Part shown: positions 9,556-18,619 of the stretch, piece by piece
Layout of the letters: each line of letters begins with the position of its first letter
Position numbering within the stretch: position 1 is the stretch's first letter
Assembly (NCBI GenBank): GCA_046349035.1
Contig: JAXMDC010000002.1
Span: forward strand, 744,001 to 808,000
DNA from: JAXMDC01 sp046349035
GTDB taxonomy: Bacteria > Pseudomonadota > Alphaproteobacteria > Rhizobiales > Kaistiaceae
Reading direction: 5' to 3'
Length of the DNA stretch: 64,000 bases
Program-made: the position numbers and the translations under genes
The notes under the pieces: generated by a model
What the model was told of the DNA's origin: nothing
The model's input: the letters and a program-made list of their open reading frames with translations, nothing else
The model's database searches: none

Positions 9556-9870
9556 ATGAGTTCCTTCATCAATCCCCTCGTTCGGCACGGCAATCCTGAA
9601 AAGACCGGAGCGATCAAGCTTTGGACCCGTCAAACTCTCGGATTAACCGATGAAGCAATCGTGTCGGTCAGCGAAATGCCCTGCGTTAAGCCAAACTGCC
9701 CGCGGGTGAGGACGGTAATTCTCGTGCTGTCCGAAGTCGCGCCCACCAGGCAAGTTGCCATCCGCAAGCCTCTGGCAGATGTCGCCGAAATCGACGTTCA
9801 GAACGCTTGGTTGGACTTCATAATGGGCATTTATTCGGACGAACTGAATTCAGGTGACGCGCCATCTTAG
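9556..9870 (+). CDS. Small conserved protein of unknown function
   Basis: A 104-aa protein starting at an ATG with a purine-rich ribosome-binding site (AGGGAGAGAAG) just upstream; the frame is open further 5' but that part is not family-like. The core has IKLWTRQTLGL, then VSEMPCVKPNCPRVRTVILVL with two Cys spaced C-x4-C, then VAIRKPLADVAEIDV. I have seen proteins of this shape as orphan conserved hypotheticals in rhizobia, but I do not know a function. It lacks a signal peptide and membrane helix and is probably cytoplasmic. Confidence 0.6.
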   Translation: MSSFINPLVRHGNPEKTGAIKLWTRQTLGLTDEAIVSVSEMPCVKPNCPRVRTVILVLSEVAPTRQVAIRKPLADVAEIDVQNAWLDFIMGIYSDELNSGDAPS

Positions 9871-10076
9871 TTTCGCTCGGCCCGGCGGCCGATCGCCAAC
9901 CCGGCGAACATCGGCAGCACCGGGGGGGCGCGCCGGGGGCAAAACGCCGGAATCGTTCGGTTGCCGCTTTTCGCTGGCCACGGCCGCGCCCGAGGACAGG
10001 CTCGGCTCTGGGCGGCACCGATGCGGGCATCGCGCAGACGCCCGTCAGGTGGCCGCGCCTGTGGTAACCGGGTTGC

Positions 10077-11072
10077 CTACTTTTGGGCGGGCTGTCCCGG
10101 CGGTGCGTAGTTCGCCGGGATGTCGCCGGTCAGCGATTCGAGAAATGACACAAGGGACGCCACGCTGGCGTCGTCGAGTGTCTTGCCGAGTTGCAGAGTG
10201 GCCATGACGCGAATTGCGCGGTCGAGCCTGTCCACCGAGCCGTCGTGAAAGTAGGGCACTGTCTTCGCTATGTTGCGCAGCATCGCCACTCGGAATACGT
10301 ACCGGTCCTCCTCCTTCTTGGTCACCGCCTCGCGGCCGACATCAGGCTTTTCGGAGCTGGTCTCGAGCCAGTAGTCTTTGACGACCCCGAATTTCTGGAA
10401 CGTTTTGCCGCCCAAGAGCGGCCCGTTGTGGCAGCCGGCGCACCCCGTATCGATGAAAACGCGCAATCCTGCCTGCTGACTTGCGCTCAGCGCAGCGTCG
10501 TCGCCCGCCGCGAAGCGGTCGAAGGGGGCCGGCGTCGAGAGAGTGGCCTCGTAGGCGGCAATCGCGCGGCCATAGTTGGCTGCGCTCACCGGCTGCGGGT
10601 CCTGCGGATATGCCCTTCGGAATGCGGCCTCGTATTGCAGATCCTTGATCCGCTCCACGGCCACGTCCTTGGTTGCGAACCCCATCGACCCGGTCAGCGA
10701 TCCTTCGGCTTGCTCCGCGAAATCCTTCCGATCGCCAAGCCAACGAAGTGCCGGCTGCGTTGCTGCATTGAAGATTGTCGGCGATTGGCGCGGAGTCAGT
10801 GCGCCTCGGGCATCGGTCGAAAAGCGACGGCTATCCGCGCCCCAGTTGGCCGCGGGATGGCAACTCGCGCAGGCCGTTTTGCCGTCGGCTGAGATGCGCG
10901 TATCCCAAAACAGCGTCCGCCCCAATTCGACTTCCGGCGTCGCCGACTGCGACGCGGATTCGACACGGCCAAACAATGTCGCAGCCAGTTGACGCAACTG
11001 CTCGTCCGCTTGTGCGCTGCGGGCCCCCAGAACCCCCAGTGCGGTCATGGCAAAAAGCTTGGCCAAGTGCAT
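10077..11072 (-). CDS. Di-haem cytochrome c peroxidase (CcpA/MauG family)
   Basis: Periplasmic di-haem enzyme, 331 aa. An N-terminal signal peptide (hydrophobic to about residue 22, ARSAQA cleavage) is followed by two haem c sites, CASCH at 68-72 and CAGCH at 211-215. The size and spacing match bacterial cytochrome c peroxidases, which reduce hydrogen peroxide with electrons from small cytochromes; MauG-like members instead oxidise protein residues, and sequence alone does not separate these. It is transcribed away from the sulfurtransferase gene across a 306-bp divergent region. Confidence 0.88.
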   Translation of the reverse strand: MHLAKLFAMTALGVLGARSAQADEQLRQLAATLFGRVESASQSATPEVELGRTLFWDTRISADGKTACASCHPAANWGADSRRFSTDARGALTPRQSPTIFNAATQPALRWLGDRKDFAEQAEGSLTGSMGFATKDVAVERIKDLQYEAAFRRAYPQDPQPVSAANYGRAIAAYEATLSTPAPFDRFAAGDDAALSASQQAGLRVFIDTGCAGCHNGPLLGGKTFQKFGVVKDYWLETSSEKPDVGREAVTKKEEDRYVFRVAMLRNIAKTVPYFHDGSVDRLDRAIRVMATLQLGKTLDDASVASLVSFLESLTGDIPANYAPPGQPAQK

Positions 11073-11378
11073 GGCGCGACCTTTCTCGTAGTGGGTGAGC
11101 CCCTCGATCGCCCTGCCGCGCCCCCACGCTCATGGCGGACTCCTTCATAACGCTATCAATCCTCGATCACGCGCAAGGCAAGATGTCGGTAGGCGACATC
11201 GAAGAAGAGCGAGCCAGGTTCGAAGGGAGATGTTCAACCGGAGCCGGGCGACGAGGTGGCCGGGCCGCGCCGACGCTTGCCAAGAGCAAAGGGCTGCGGG
11301 ATATATTCTCAGTCAGGCTGACGGCCATCTGGGGAATATCCACTACTATCCGGAAATCAGACGGTCGAGGAGACGGAC
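11073..11378. other. Divergent intergenic region, peroxidase / sulfurtransferase
   Basis: 306 bp between two divergently transcribed genes, so it must hold both promoters. I see no recognisable operator, RNA or repeat. An ATG frame from 11132 runs into the sulfurtransferase gene in another frame and has no family features. Confidence 0.5.
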
Positions 11379-12287
11379 ATGGCGCGCCTTCTGGTCGGAT
11401 GTCTCGTAGCGCTTGCGGGCCTCAACGCAGCTCTTCTCACCCCCGCCGACTCGGTCGCGGCGCCGGCTTCGGCGGTAACGCCGCTGGTCTCCACCGATTG
11501 GATGAAGGCGCATCTCCGCCAGCCCGACTTGGTGGTGGTCGACGTTAGGGGCGGCACGGGCGCCGATGCTGATTTTCAGAAGGCCCACATTCCCGGAGCG
11601 GTGCACGCGGCCTATCCCGGAATCTGGCGCAGCCCAGACGGCACGGGCAAGGTTCCTCCGGTTATCGACCTCGAGGCGGCGCTCGGCAGCTATGGTGTTG
11701 GCGACGCGACAACTGTGGTGATCGTCGGCGCCGGTTCGAGCAGCAGCGAGTTCGCCGGTGTGGCCCGCGTGTACTGGACGCTCAAATATCTGGGGCACGA
11801 TGCGGTCGCCATCCTCGACGGGGGCTTCCGCGCCTGGACCGCGGCCGCCGGCGACCCCTTGGCGGTCGGCAAGGCCGCGCCCATGGTGGCAAAGTTTACC
11901 GCTCGCCTCCGTCCGGAAATCCTGATGACGACTCCGGAAGTCGAGGCTCTCGTGGGCGGCAAGACGATTCTGGTCGATGCCCGCTCCCCCGACCAGTACG
12001 ACGCTGGACACCTCCCCGGGGCCATTAATCTCGACAACGACCGTTTCTTCGAGGCCGGCGGCCAGCGGCTGAGGCCGCGGGCCGAACTGGCCAAGATCGT
12101 CCCGGCCGCGATGCAGCAGGCCGGTGCGCAGTTCGTTGCCTTCTGCAACACTGGGCACTGGGGGTCGACGGACTGGTTCGTGCTTCACGAACTGCTCGGC
12201 TACACCAACGTGTCCCTTTATGCCGAGTCGATGCGAGGCTGGACTGAGGGGGGCACCCGGCCGGTAGAGAAACGGCCCACCAGATAG
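11379..12287 (+). CDS. Periplasmic thiosulfate/3-mercaptopyruvate sulfurtransferase (two rhodanese domains)
   Basis: Exported sulfurtransferase, 302 aa. A signal peptide spans about residues 1-28. Two rhodanese domains follow: an N-terminal inactive one (VDVRGG....HIPGAVHA) and a C-terminal one whose catalytic Cys is C256 in the loop CNTGHWGS. The C-terminal domain also has VDARSPDQYDAGHLPGAINL. Periplasmic location and the soxCD genes 1 kb downstream suggest a role in handling thiosulfate or sulfane sulfur during lithotrophic or detoxifying sulfur oxidation. The substrate is inferred from family and context. Confidence 0.87.
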   Translation: MARLLVGCLVALAGLNAALLTPADSVAAPASAVTPLVSTDWMKAHLRQPDLVVVDVRGGTGADADFQKAHIPGAVHAAYPGIWRSPDGTGKVPPVIDLEAALGSYGVGDATTVVIVGAGSSSSEFAGVARVYWTLKYLGHDAVAILDGGFRAWTAAAGDPLAVGKAAPMVAKFTARLRPEILMTTPEVEALVGGKTILVDARSPDQYDAGHLPGAINLDNDRFFEAGGQRLRPRAELAKIVPAAMQQAGAQFVAFCNTGHWGSTDWFVLHELLGYTNVSLYAESMRGWTEGGTRPVEKRPTR

Positions 12288-12419
12288 TCTCAATCGATAG
12301 CTGGATGCCCCTCGCTGTCGACCGGGGCTGTTCCCGCTAGGTCTGGAGATGAAATCGGGGGGAAGGTGGAGAGCGCCGCCGGCAAGAGATACCGTGCGCC
12401 TGTCATTCGGAGGATTTCC

Positions 12420-12890
12420 ATGATTGCCGCATTTCGTTGGGTTACCGCTGCCGCGATAGCTGCGGCGATCTCGCTGGGCGGTCCACCCTCGATTGCGGCA
12501 CCGGACGACCCGATTGCCTTCGCAAAAACGCTCTATGCCCTACCCCAGTTGTGGATGTCGATTGTCACGACGCCCGACGGTCGGAACGAATATCTGACCC
12601 CCGCTCTGGCCGGTTGGGTCGTCGATGTTGATGGCAATTTTGTCGACTACCTTGAGTACGATCCCCTGGCGGACAGCCGGTCGTTCCGGGTCAGCGACGC
12701 GAGTTTCGCGCTGGCCGGAGTTGATGCCTTCGGTACACGAGTTAAGGTCGACTTCAAGAATCGCGAGGGTGACCATAGCGTGACCTTGAGGCTGGCGAAC
12801 TCCGCTGGCCGCTGGCGGTTGGCGGACATCGACTTTCCGGATGGCCGGACCCTGATCAAAGATTTGCAACTCGCCGTACTGTGCCGTTGA
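12420..12890 (+). CDS. Secreted protein, DUF3828-like
   Basis: A 156-aa exported protein with a clear signal peptide (RWVTAAAIAAAISLG, cleavage after about SIAA). The ATG at 12420 follows a GGAGGA ribosome-binding site; an upstream in-frame start at 12366 would bury the signal peptide and is rejected. The mature part (LYALPQLW, YLTPALAGWV, VDYLEYDPLADS, WRLADIDFPDGRTL) resembles the small periplasmic DUF3828 family, which has no established function. It lies between the sulfurtransferase and soxC. Confidence 0.7.
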   Translation: MIAAFRWVTAAAIAAAISLGGPPSIAAPDDPIAFAKTLYALPQLWMSIVTTPDGRNEYLTPALAGWVVDVDGNFVDYLEYDPLADSRSFRVSDASFALAGVDAFGTRVKVDFKNREGDHSVTLRLANSAGRWRLADIDFPDGRTLIKDLQLAVLCR

Positions 12891-13282
12891 GCGCGGCATC
12901 TCCGAAGTGACGTTCTGGCAGCGGTCGACCGCTTGCCCGTTGCGGCGCCAAGACCGAACCTTTTCGATCGAACGGATCCGCCCTTCGCTGATGCGGCCCC
13001 TCGATGCGGTCGGCTTCTCGCTATCACGGCAAGTTGATGCGGCGGGGTTCTGTTCGGGGACTCCTCTTGCCCGTCGGTGTCGCCTGTCTGCAGAGCGCCG
13101 GCAAATATCGGCCGTTCGGCGACACTGTCGTGCTGACTCGATCTCGGGCACGTCCGGCTGGCGACTTCGTTCGGCTGCAAGAAGCCTAGCGTTGCACGGC
13201 TGCGGCGCGTTGACGCGTTATGCAACCCGCGTATAGTTCACGCCGTCAAGGGATCTCATGCGTCCATTTTCGGGAGGAACCG
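12891..13282. other. 392-bp region upstream of soxC
   Basis: No convincing gene: the open frames here lack a start with ribosome-binding site and family resemblance. It probably holds the promoter of the soxC-soxD pair. The ribosome-binding site GGGAGGAA for soxC is at its right end. Confidence 0.45.
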
Positions 13283-14578
13283 ATGGATTCGAAGCCCAGC
13301 AGCCGTAGAGAGCTCTTAAAGGGTAGCGTCGCAGTAAGTGCGGTGGCCGCCGCCGCAACGGTCAGCAAGTTGGCGACGCCGGCGCAGGCCGAAACCATCA
13401 AGTCTTATGCGGCCAACAGTTCTCCGATGACTTCCTCGACCGAGGAGCAAATCGCCTACGGTCAACGTTCCAAGTACGTGACCTCGGTTCGCATGCACGA
13501 AGCCGAGCGCCCCGAAGCGACGCTGGCCCGTTACCGCGACTTCGGGTTGACCTTGCACATTCAGGCGCCGTTGCAGGATTTCATGGGCACGGTCGCGCCG
13601 AGCTCGATCCACTACTTCGCGACGACCAAGGGGTCGTTGCAGCCAGACATCGACCCGGCGACGCACACCTTGACGATCCAAGGCCTCGTGGACCGGCCGC
13701 TGGTCTTGACCATGGCCGACCTGAAGCGTTTCCCGTCGGTCAGCCGGTTCCATTTTATCGAGTGCGCGGCAAACACCCACTCTCCGGCACACAAGACCGT
13801 CCAGGCTTCGCACGGCGCGACCAGTAACGCCGAATGGACCGGGGTGCTCCTTTCGACCTTGCTTAAGGAGGCCGGTGTCAAGCCAAACGCGAAATGGTTC
13901 GTTGCTGAGGGCGCCGAGGAGATAAAGGGCGCAGACAGCATTCCCCTGAACAAGGGCATGGACGATGTCATCGTCGCCTATGGAATGAACGGCGAGCCGG
14001 TACGCCCCCAGAACGGGTTCCCGCTGCGGCTCATCGTCCCCGGCTTCGAGGGCATCTTCAACACCAAATGGCTGCGCCGCATCGACGTCACTGAGAACTA
14101 TCAGCTCAACATGGACGACTTTGGACATCTGCGGCGTGACCCGGTTGCGGCTGCGCTCGGCTACCAAATCGGCGTCAAGTCGGTCGTCACGTTCCCGTCC
14201 GGGTCTCAGAAACTTCCCAACCAGGGATGGTACGAGATTTCCGGGTTGGCCTGGTCCGGTCAGGGCCGCGTAACGAAGGTGGAAGTTTCCGTCGACGGCG
14301 GCAAGTCGTGGCAGGTCGCCGAACTCAAGGGAACTCCCCATCCGATGGCCCACAACCGGTTCGGCCTGATGTGGAAGTGGGAAGGTGGCGAGCACGTGAT
14401 CATGTCACGCGCCTATGATGAGGTCGGGCAGGTCCAGCAGACTGCCCAGGAGGCCGCCAAGGCGCTGGGTGTGCCTTACACCAAGGGTTACCAGCCGCCG
14501 GGCAACCGCAACACCATCATGGCCTGGAAGATCGACAAGACGGGAGCGGTGACCAATGGCCTCGATGCGATCGCTTAG
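13283..14578 (+). CDS. soxC: Sulfane dehydrogenase molybdenum subunit SoxC
   Basis: Tat-exported molybdopterin protein, 431 aa. It has the twin-arginine region SRRELLKGS (R8, R9) and an Ala-rich signal to about residue 36. The oxidoreductase molybdopterin-binding domain holds the Mo-ligating Cys at about C161 (FIECAANTH). The C-terminal Mo-co dimerisation domain contains VEVSVDGGKSWQ. In the Sox system SoxCD oxidises the sulfane sulfur bound to SoxY. A good ribosome-binding site (GGGAGGAA) fixes the start. It overlaps soxD by 23 bp. SorA-type sulfite dehydrogenase is the alternative, but N-terminal features and the soxD neighbour favour SoxC. Confidence 0.9.
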   Translation: MDSKPSSRRELLKGSVAVSAVAAAATVSKLATPAQAETIKSYAANSSPMTSSTEEQIAYGQRSKYVTSVRMHEAERPEATLARYRDFGLTLHIQAPLQDFMGTVAPSSIHYFATTKGSLQPDIDPATHTLTIQGLVDRPLVLTMADLKRFPSVSRFHFIECAANTHSPAHKTVQASHGATSNAEWTGVLLSTLLKEAGVKPNAKWFVAEGAEEIKGADSIPLNKGMDDVIVAYGMNGEPVRPQNGFPLRLIVPGFEGIFNTKWLRRIDVTENYQLNMDDFGHLRRDPVAAALGYQIGVKSVVTFPSGSQKLPNQGWYEISGLAWSGQGRVTKVEVSVDGGKSWQVAELKGTPHPMAHNRFGLMWKWEGGEHVIMSRAYDEVGQVQQTAQEAAKALGVPYTKGYQPPGNRNTIMAWKIDKTGAVTNGLDAIA

Positions 14579-15149
14579 CCTCGTCCCGCTCTTGCTGCTG
14601 CTGGCAAGTCCGGCGCTCGCCCAGACATTTGGCATTGGGCGCGCGCCGACCCCGACTGAATTGGCTGCCGCAAGCATCACGATCCAGCCAGACGGAAAGG
14701 GGCTTCCAGTCGGCCGCGGCACCTTTGCGCAAGGCGAAAAGATCTTCGTCGACCAGGGGTGCAGCGCGTGTCATGGCGAGCGCGGCGTAGGCGGGGTCAC
14801 CTCCGCGCCTGCGTTGCTGGCCGCCAGGGGCCCAGAGGCTAACCCCTGGGACCGCGGAGTCATGGCAGTGAAGGCGCCATATGCGACGATTATGTGGAGC
14901 TTCATCAATCGCGCCATGCCTTTCGGAAGCGAAGGGTCTCTCACGCCTGATGAAGTATATTCGCTGACGGCTTACCTGCTCGCCTTAAACAAGGTGATCC
15001 CGGAGGATCAGGTCATCGACCAGAATAATCTGGCCCAGGTCAAGATGCCGATGAACAGGGAGCCGGCACAAAAGGCCGGTCCGAATGACTGGGTTCGGGT
15101 GCCTGATTGGCAACCCAATTCCCCAAGGCTGAAGGGTTACCCCGGCTAG
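14556..15149 (+). CDS. soxD: SoxD-type mono-haem cytochrome c
   Basis: Periplasmic cytochrome partner of SoxC, 197 aa. A signal peptide (LVPLLLLLASPALAQ) is followed by FGIGRAPTPTELAAASITIQ, characteristic of SoxD N-termini. There is one haem site, C69-x-x-C72-H73, with a probable axial Met in RAMPFG. Paracoccus SoxD is about twice this length with two haems; this is the short mono-haem form. The start overlaps the end of soxC. A strong terminator hairpin follows 37 bp after the stop, closing the transcript. Confidence 0.88.
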   Translation: MASMRSLSLVPLLLLLASPALAQTFGIGRAPTPTELAAASITIQPDGKGLPVGRGTFAQGEKIFVDQGCSACHGERGVGGVTSAPALLAARGPEANPWDRGVMAVKAPYATIMWSFINRAMPFGSEGSLTPDEVYSLTAYLLALNKVIPEDQVIDQNNLAQVKMPMNREPAQKAGPNDWVRVPDWQPNSPRLKGYPG

Positions 15150-15186
15150 CTCAGCTAATTGAGGTGACGTGCCGGTGTGAACTAAC

Positions 15187-15226
15187 AAGTGTGGCGCAAG
15201 GCATTGCGCCACACTTTCTTGTTTTG
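15187..15226 (+). terminator. Rho-independent terminator after soxCD
   Basis: A perfect 13-bp stem (AAGTGTGGCGCAA, 15187-15199, with its complement 15204-15216) around a 4-nt loop, followed by TCTTGTTTTG. Position directly after soxD supports termination of the sox transcript. Confidence 0.85.
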
Positions 15227-15239
15227 TGAAGGTTTGACG

Positions 15240-15383
15240 ATGAGTGTTGGCAAACCTCGCATGCGCGCCAAGCGTCGCATGCCTCAAGGCATCGCTAGTT
15301 TCGAAGCAGCGACCTCGACAGTCCGTTTCCGGCAGATGGAGCGCATCTTGGCAGGACGGGCGTTCGGGAGGAAGGCCAAATGA
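15240..15383 (+). CDS. 47-aa basic peptide, unknown
   Basis: A short frame from an ATG 14 nt after the soxD terminator, with AAGG upstream, to a stop overlapping the ATG of the next gene (ATGA). The peptide is strongly basic (RMRAKRRMPQ near the start, FGRKAK at the end) with no hydrophobic segment. Coupling to the next gene is the main support. I do not recognise it. Confidence 0.4.
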   Translation: MSVGKPRMRAKRRMPQGIASFEAATSTVRFRQMERILAGRAFGRKAK

Positions 15384-15925
15384 AGTTACACCTTCCTGGA
15401 ACGGTGCTCGCGCTGGCTTGCTGCGCCGCCAGCGCAGCCGAAGCCGACTGGGAATACACAAAATGGGGGATGAGTCCCCAGCAGGTCGTCGCCGCCTCGA
15501 AGAACCTGGCAAAAGAAAGCACAGATCTCAGCCGGGACAGCGACGGCAATGTGACTAAGCTGATTGCGCCATACCAGGGCGGGAAATTTTCCTTCGAGGC
15601 TCAGTTCGCGTTCGATCCATCCGACAAGCTCGCATCCGTGACGCTTGTTCTGTACGATCAATTATCGGGCCTGGACGTGCACCTGGATATGCACGGGGAT
15701 ATTGCCGAGGGCATGAATATGACCGTGGACCTCGGTATATGCCACGATCTCGATATGCGGATAAATACCGTATATGGCGCTGCTTCATATTCGGGTGCAA
15801 ACCATCGATATGCCATTGAAAAATGGCAGGATCCGAAGAACAAGAATAATGTTAAGTACACGGCGCTCTTCGATGTGGGCTGCTTCGTTCAATACAGCGT
15901 CATTCAGTCGGCGGGAGCAAACTAG
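15380..15925 (+). CDS. Secreted protein of unknown function
   Basis: A 181-aa protein with a signal peptide (HLPGTVLALACCAASAAEA). Mature sequence opens WEYTKWGMSPQQVVAASK, a form seen in small periplasmic proteins of unknown role, and contains several acidic stretches and two late Cys. It has lower GC in its second half than neighbouring genes. The start overlaps the stop of the 47-aa frame by 4 bp. No function can be given. Confidence 0.6.
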   Translation: MKLHLPGTVLALACCAASAAEADWEYTKWGMSPQQVVAASKNLAKESTDLSRDSDGNVTKLIAPYQGGKFSFEAQFAFDPSDKLASVTLVLYDQLSGLDVHLDMHGDIAEGMNMTVDLGICHDLDMRINTVYGAASYSGANHRYAIEKWQDPKNKNNVKYTALFDVGCFVQYSVIQSAGAN

Positions 15926-15975
15926 AGGCTTATAGCGCGCAGCGGCGAGCCCCATCCCGGAATGCATGCCGAACG

Positions 15976-18291
15976 GTGACGCAAGCGCTGGGTGAGTCGG
16001 CCTCCATACGGCGTCCGGCCGAAAGACGCAGGTCGACGCGACGAGGCGACTGGGGGGGGGGCAGGGCCAAGGGATTGTGTGGACGCAGTCAGCATCGGGA
16101 AGACTCTGCCTTGCCAATTGCAGCTAGTGCGCTGAACGAACGGGCCGCCGCGCTGTCTTGCTTGCCCAAAAGCGGCGCCATCGCCGTTGCCGCTCGGAAG
16201 ATCGCGGCAGGGTTTGCTTGCCTCTTCCTCGCGCTTCTCTTTGCAATGCTTCTGGAGACCGGCCCGGCCGCCGCCGAAGGAGCGCGTCTGTCGGATCGTC
16301 TGACACCCGAGGTCATGGCGGTCGTCTGGCCGGGGGCTGAGAGGCTCGGGCCGGAGGAGGGCAAGCCCTCCGCGGTTGCCGTCTATCGCGACGGCAAGGT
16401 CGCTGGCTACGTATTTTCTACCCTGGACATCGTCCAGGCGCCGGGCTTTTCCAGCATTCCCTTCGATGTCATCGCCGGGGTGGATGTCGCCGGCCGCATC
16501 AGCGGTGCCAAGGTCATCTTTCACCGCGAGCCGCACGTCTATGAGGACGCGATCCGGCAGCCCGAGCTCGACACCTTTCTCGCGCGAATGACCGGATTGG
16601 CCTCGCAAGGCGGGAATCCCGGCGCCCTGGCCACCAACTATGTCGCGGGAGCCTCATTGAGCGCACGCGCGATGCGAGACGCGGTCTTCGAGTCCGCCCA
16701 GCTCGTCCTTATCGGTCGCGGCCTTGCCAAACCAAAGGCTTCCGGGCCGGTGGAGCCTGCTGTCGACCTCGACGGCTTCACAGAGATGTCTTGGGCCGAC
16801 CTGCTCGCCGAGGGCTCGATCGTCCACAAGGTCATCGCTAACGCCGATGTCGCGGCGGCGCTCGGTGTTCCGGGCCCCGCCCCAAAGAACACCTACATCG
16901 ATATCTATACCGGGCTCGCGACCCCAGCTGCTATTGGCAAGAATGTCCTTGGCAGCCAATACGCGGATTATTTCGGTCCGCGCGGCAGGGTCGCGCGCCT
17001 CTTCTCCTGGAAGATCTTCGTCGCCTCGAAGGGCCCTAATAGTTTTATGGATGAATCGGTTGGCGGGGATCGGTTCGGTCGCCTTCGCCTTGTTCAGGGC
17101 GACCAATCGTACCAGTTTGGCAACAGCCAATATCAGTGGATCAGCACGGGCGGCCGTGAAGGCATAAGGGCCCTCGACCATGCGGCGGTCTTCACGCTTC
17201 CGGCAAACGCTCGGTTCGATCCGCTTAGGCCATGGCGGCTCGAACTGCAGGTGAGGGGCCAGACCGCGACCGGGCAGCCGCAGTCTCATACCTTCGCCGT
17301 CGACTACAAACTGCCGGCATCGCACATACTGGTCCCGCCACCGCCGCCACCGCCGGCCTGGGTAGAGGCCTGGGGCGACTCTCGAACGAAGGTCGTTATC
17401 GAAACCGCGCTGCTGGCGACCCTAACTTTGATCCTCGCCTTTCAGGCGAAGCTTACGCAGTCGCGACGTGCCCACCGGATCATTCGCAATTCATTCCTGT
17501 TATTTGTGTTGGTGTGGGAAGGCTGGATCGCTGGGGGCCAGCTCTCCATCGTGCACGTCATCAACTACATGCAGGCGCCATTCCGTCATTTTGAGATCGG
17601 CTTCTATCTCGCCGAGCCGCTGATCGTCATGATCGTTGTCTACACGGTAGTCTCGCTCGTGCTGCTCGGTCGCGGCGTGTTTTGCGGATGGCTATGTCCC
17701 TTCGGCGCCTTGCAGGAATTGCTTGCGCAGGTCGCGCGCTTCATCGGCCTGCCACAATGGAATCCGCCGGACTCTGTGCAGAAGTATTTGTGGCTGGGAA
17801 AGTACGTGTCGGCCGCGATCGTCCTCGGCCTCGCCGCGCTTTCGATCGACATGGGATCGCGCGTCACCGAAATCGAGCCGTTCGACACTGCCATCACATC
17901 GCATTTCGCTCGCGCGTGGCCGTATGTCTTTTACGCGTGCGTGCTGCTCGCCATTGGCCTCTTCACCGAACGTGCCTACTGCCGCTTTTTGTGTCCGCTG
18001 GGCGGCGTTCTGGCGCTCGCCGATCGCCTGCATATCGTCAATCTGTTGAAGCGGCGCCCGGAATGCGGGAGCACCTGCCGTCTCTGCGAAAACTCCTGTC
18101 CGGTCAAAGCCATCGCGCGTACCGGCAAGATCAAGACGGCCGAGTGTTTCCAGTGCCTCGACTGCCAGGTGGAGTATTACGACGACCGCCGCTGTCCGCC
18201 GCTCGCCGCCATTCGCAAACGCGCGGTCCGGCCCAGCGGCGGCTCAATGCCTGTGTCGCCCGGGATACTCGCGACCGCGGAAAAAGCCTAG
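15976..18291 (+). CDS. NosR/NirI-like membrane FMN and iron-sulfur protein
   Basis: About 670-770 aa; the start is uncertain. A GTG at 15976 is the longest choice, but residues before the hydrophobic segment FACLFLALLFAMLLE (around 16210-16255) are not family-like, and TTG at 16111 is plausible. The periplasmic FMN-binding domain carries VAGASLS where NosR has SGAT-type flavinylation sequence. Five or so helices follow, with the motifs CGWLCP and CRFLCP, then a polyferredoxin end (CRLCENSCP and CFQCLDCQVEYY). In the family it passes electrons from quinol across the membrane. No nosZ is present; the soxCD neighbours suggest a sulfur-related role. Confidence 0.83.
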   Translation: MTQALGESASIRRPAERRRSTRRGDWGGGRAKGLCGRSQHREDSALPIAASALNERAAALSCLPKSGAIAVAARKIAAGFACLFLALLFAMLLETGPAAAEGARLSDRLTPEVMAVVWPGAERLGPEEGKPSAVAVYRDGKVAGYVFSTLDIVQAPGFSSIPFDVIAGVDVAGRISGAKVIFHREPHVYEDAIRQPELDTFLARMTGLASQGGNPGALATNYVAGASLSARAMRDAVFESAQLVLIGRGLAKPKASGPVEPAVDLDGFTEMSWADLLAEGSIVHKVIANADVAAALGVPGPAPKNTYIDIYTGLATPAAIGKNVLGSQYADYFGPRGRVARLFSWKIFVASKGPNSFMDESVGGDRFGRLRLVQGDQSYQFGNSQYQWISTGGREGIRALDHAAVFTLPANARFDPLRPWRLELQVRGQTATGQPQSHTFAVDYKLPASHILVPPPPPPPAWVEAWGDSRTKVVIETALLATLTLILAFQAKLTQSRRAHRIIRNSFLLFVLVWEGWIAGGQLSIVHVINYMQAPFRHFEIGFYLAEPLIVMIVVYTVVSLVLLGRGVFCGWLCPFGALQELLAQVARFIGLPQWNPPDSVQKYLWLGKYVSAAIVLGLAALSIDMGSRVTEIEPFDTAITSHFARAWPYVFYACVLLAIGLFTERAYCRFLCPLGGVLALADRLHIVNLLKRRPECGSTCRLCENSCPVKAIARTGKIKTAECFQCLDCQVEYYDDRRCPPLAAIRKRAVRPSGGSMPVSPGILATAEKA

Positions 18292-18619
18292 CTGGCGCTG
18301 ATGCTGCGTGGGGGGACTTGGCTCGGGGCGGCGACCGGTGGCTGCTAGCACTGGAACCGTCGGCAACCGTCAAGGGCCAAGCTGCTCTCGCGCTCGGGCG
18401 AGCGCCACAACGAGCGTCCCTCCGGTTGGCACGGCCGGCACCCGTCAGATGCCGTTGAGCGCAGGGCGCTCCAGGCTCGTACGGCGGGCTTCGCTTGCCG
18501 CCATTGGAACTTGTTAATACGGTTCGGCTGTAGGGTCAGGTCTTAGGGTCACGTGCGCGCGGCCGCCGCGCCGGAGCGGATCTCGGCTAACGCGGCGCGA
18601 CCGCTTCCGCGGAGAGTGG
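18292..18619. other. 328-bp region without a recognised gene
   Basis: GC-rich sequence between the NosR-like gene and the Cys-cluster gene. I see no credible start/ribosome-binding-site pair, no RNA signature and no strong terminator. Confidence 0.4.

Noticed and set aside
15976..18291. Evidence for denitrification (NosR)
   Set aside because: No nosZ or other denitrification genes in the window, and the sox neighbours point elsewhere.
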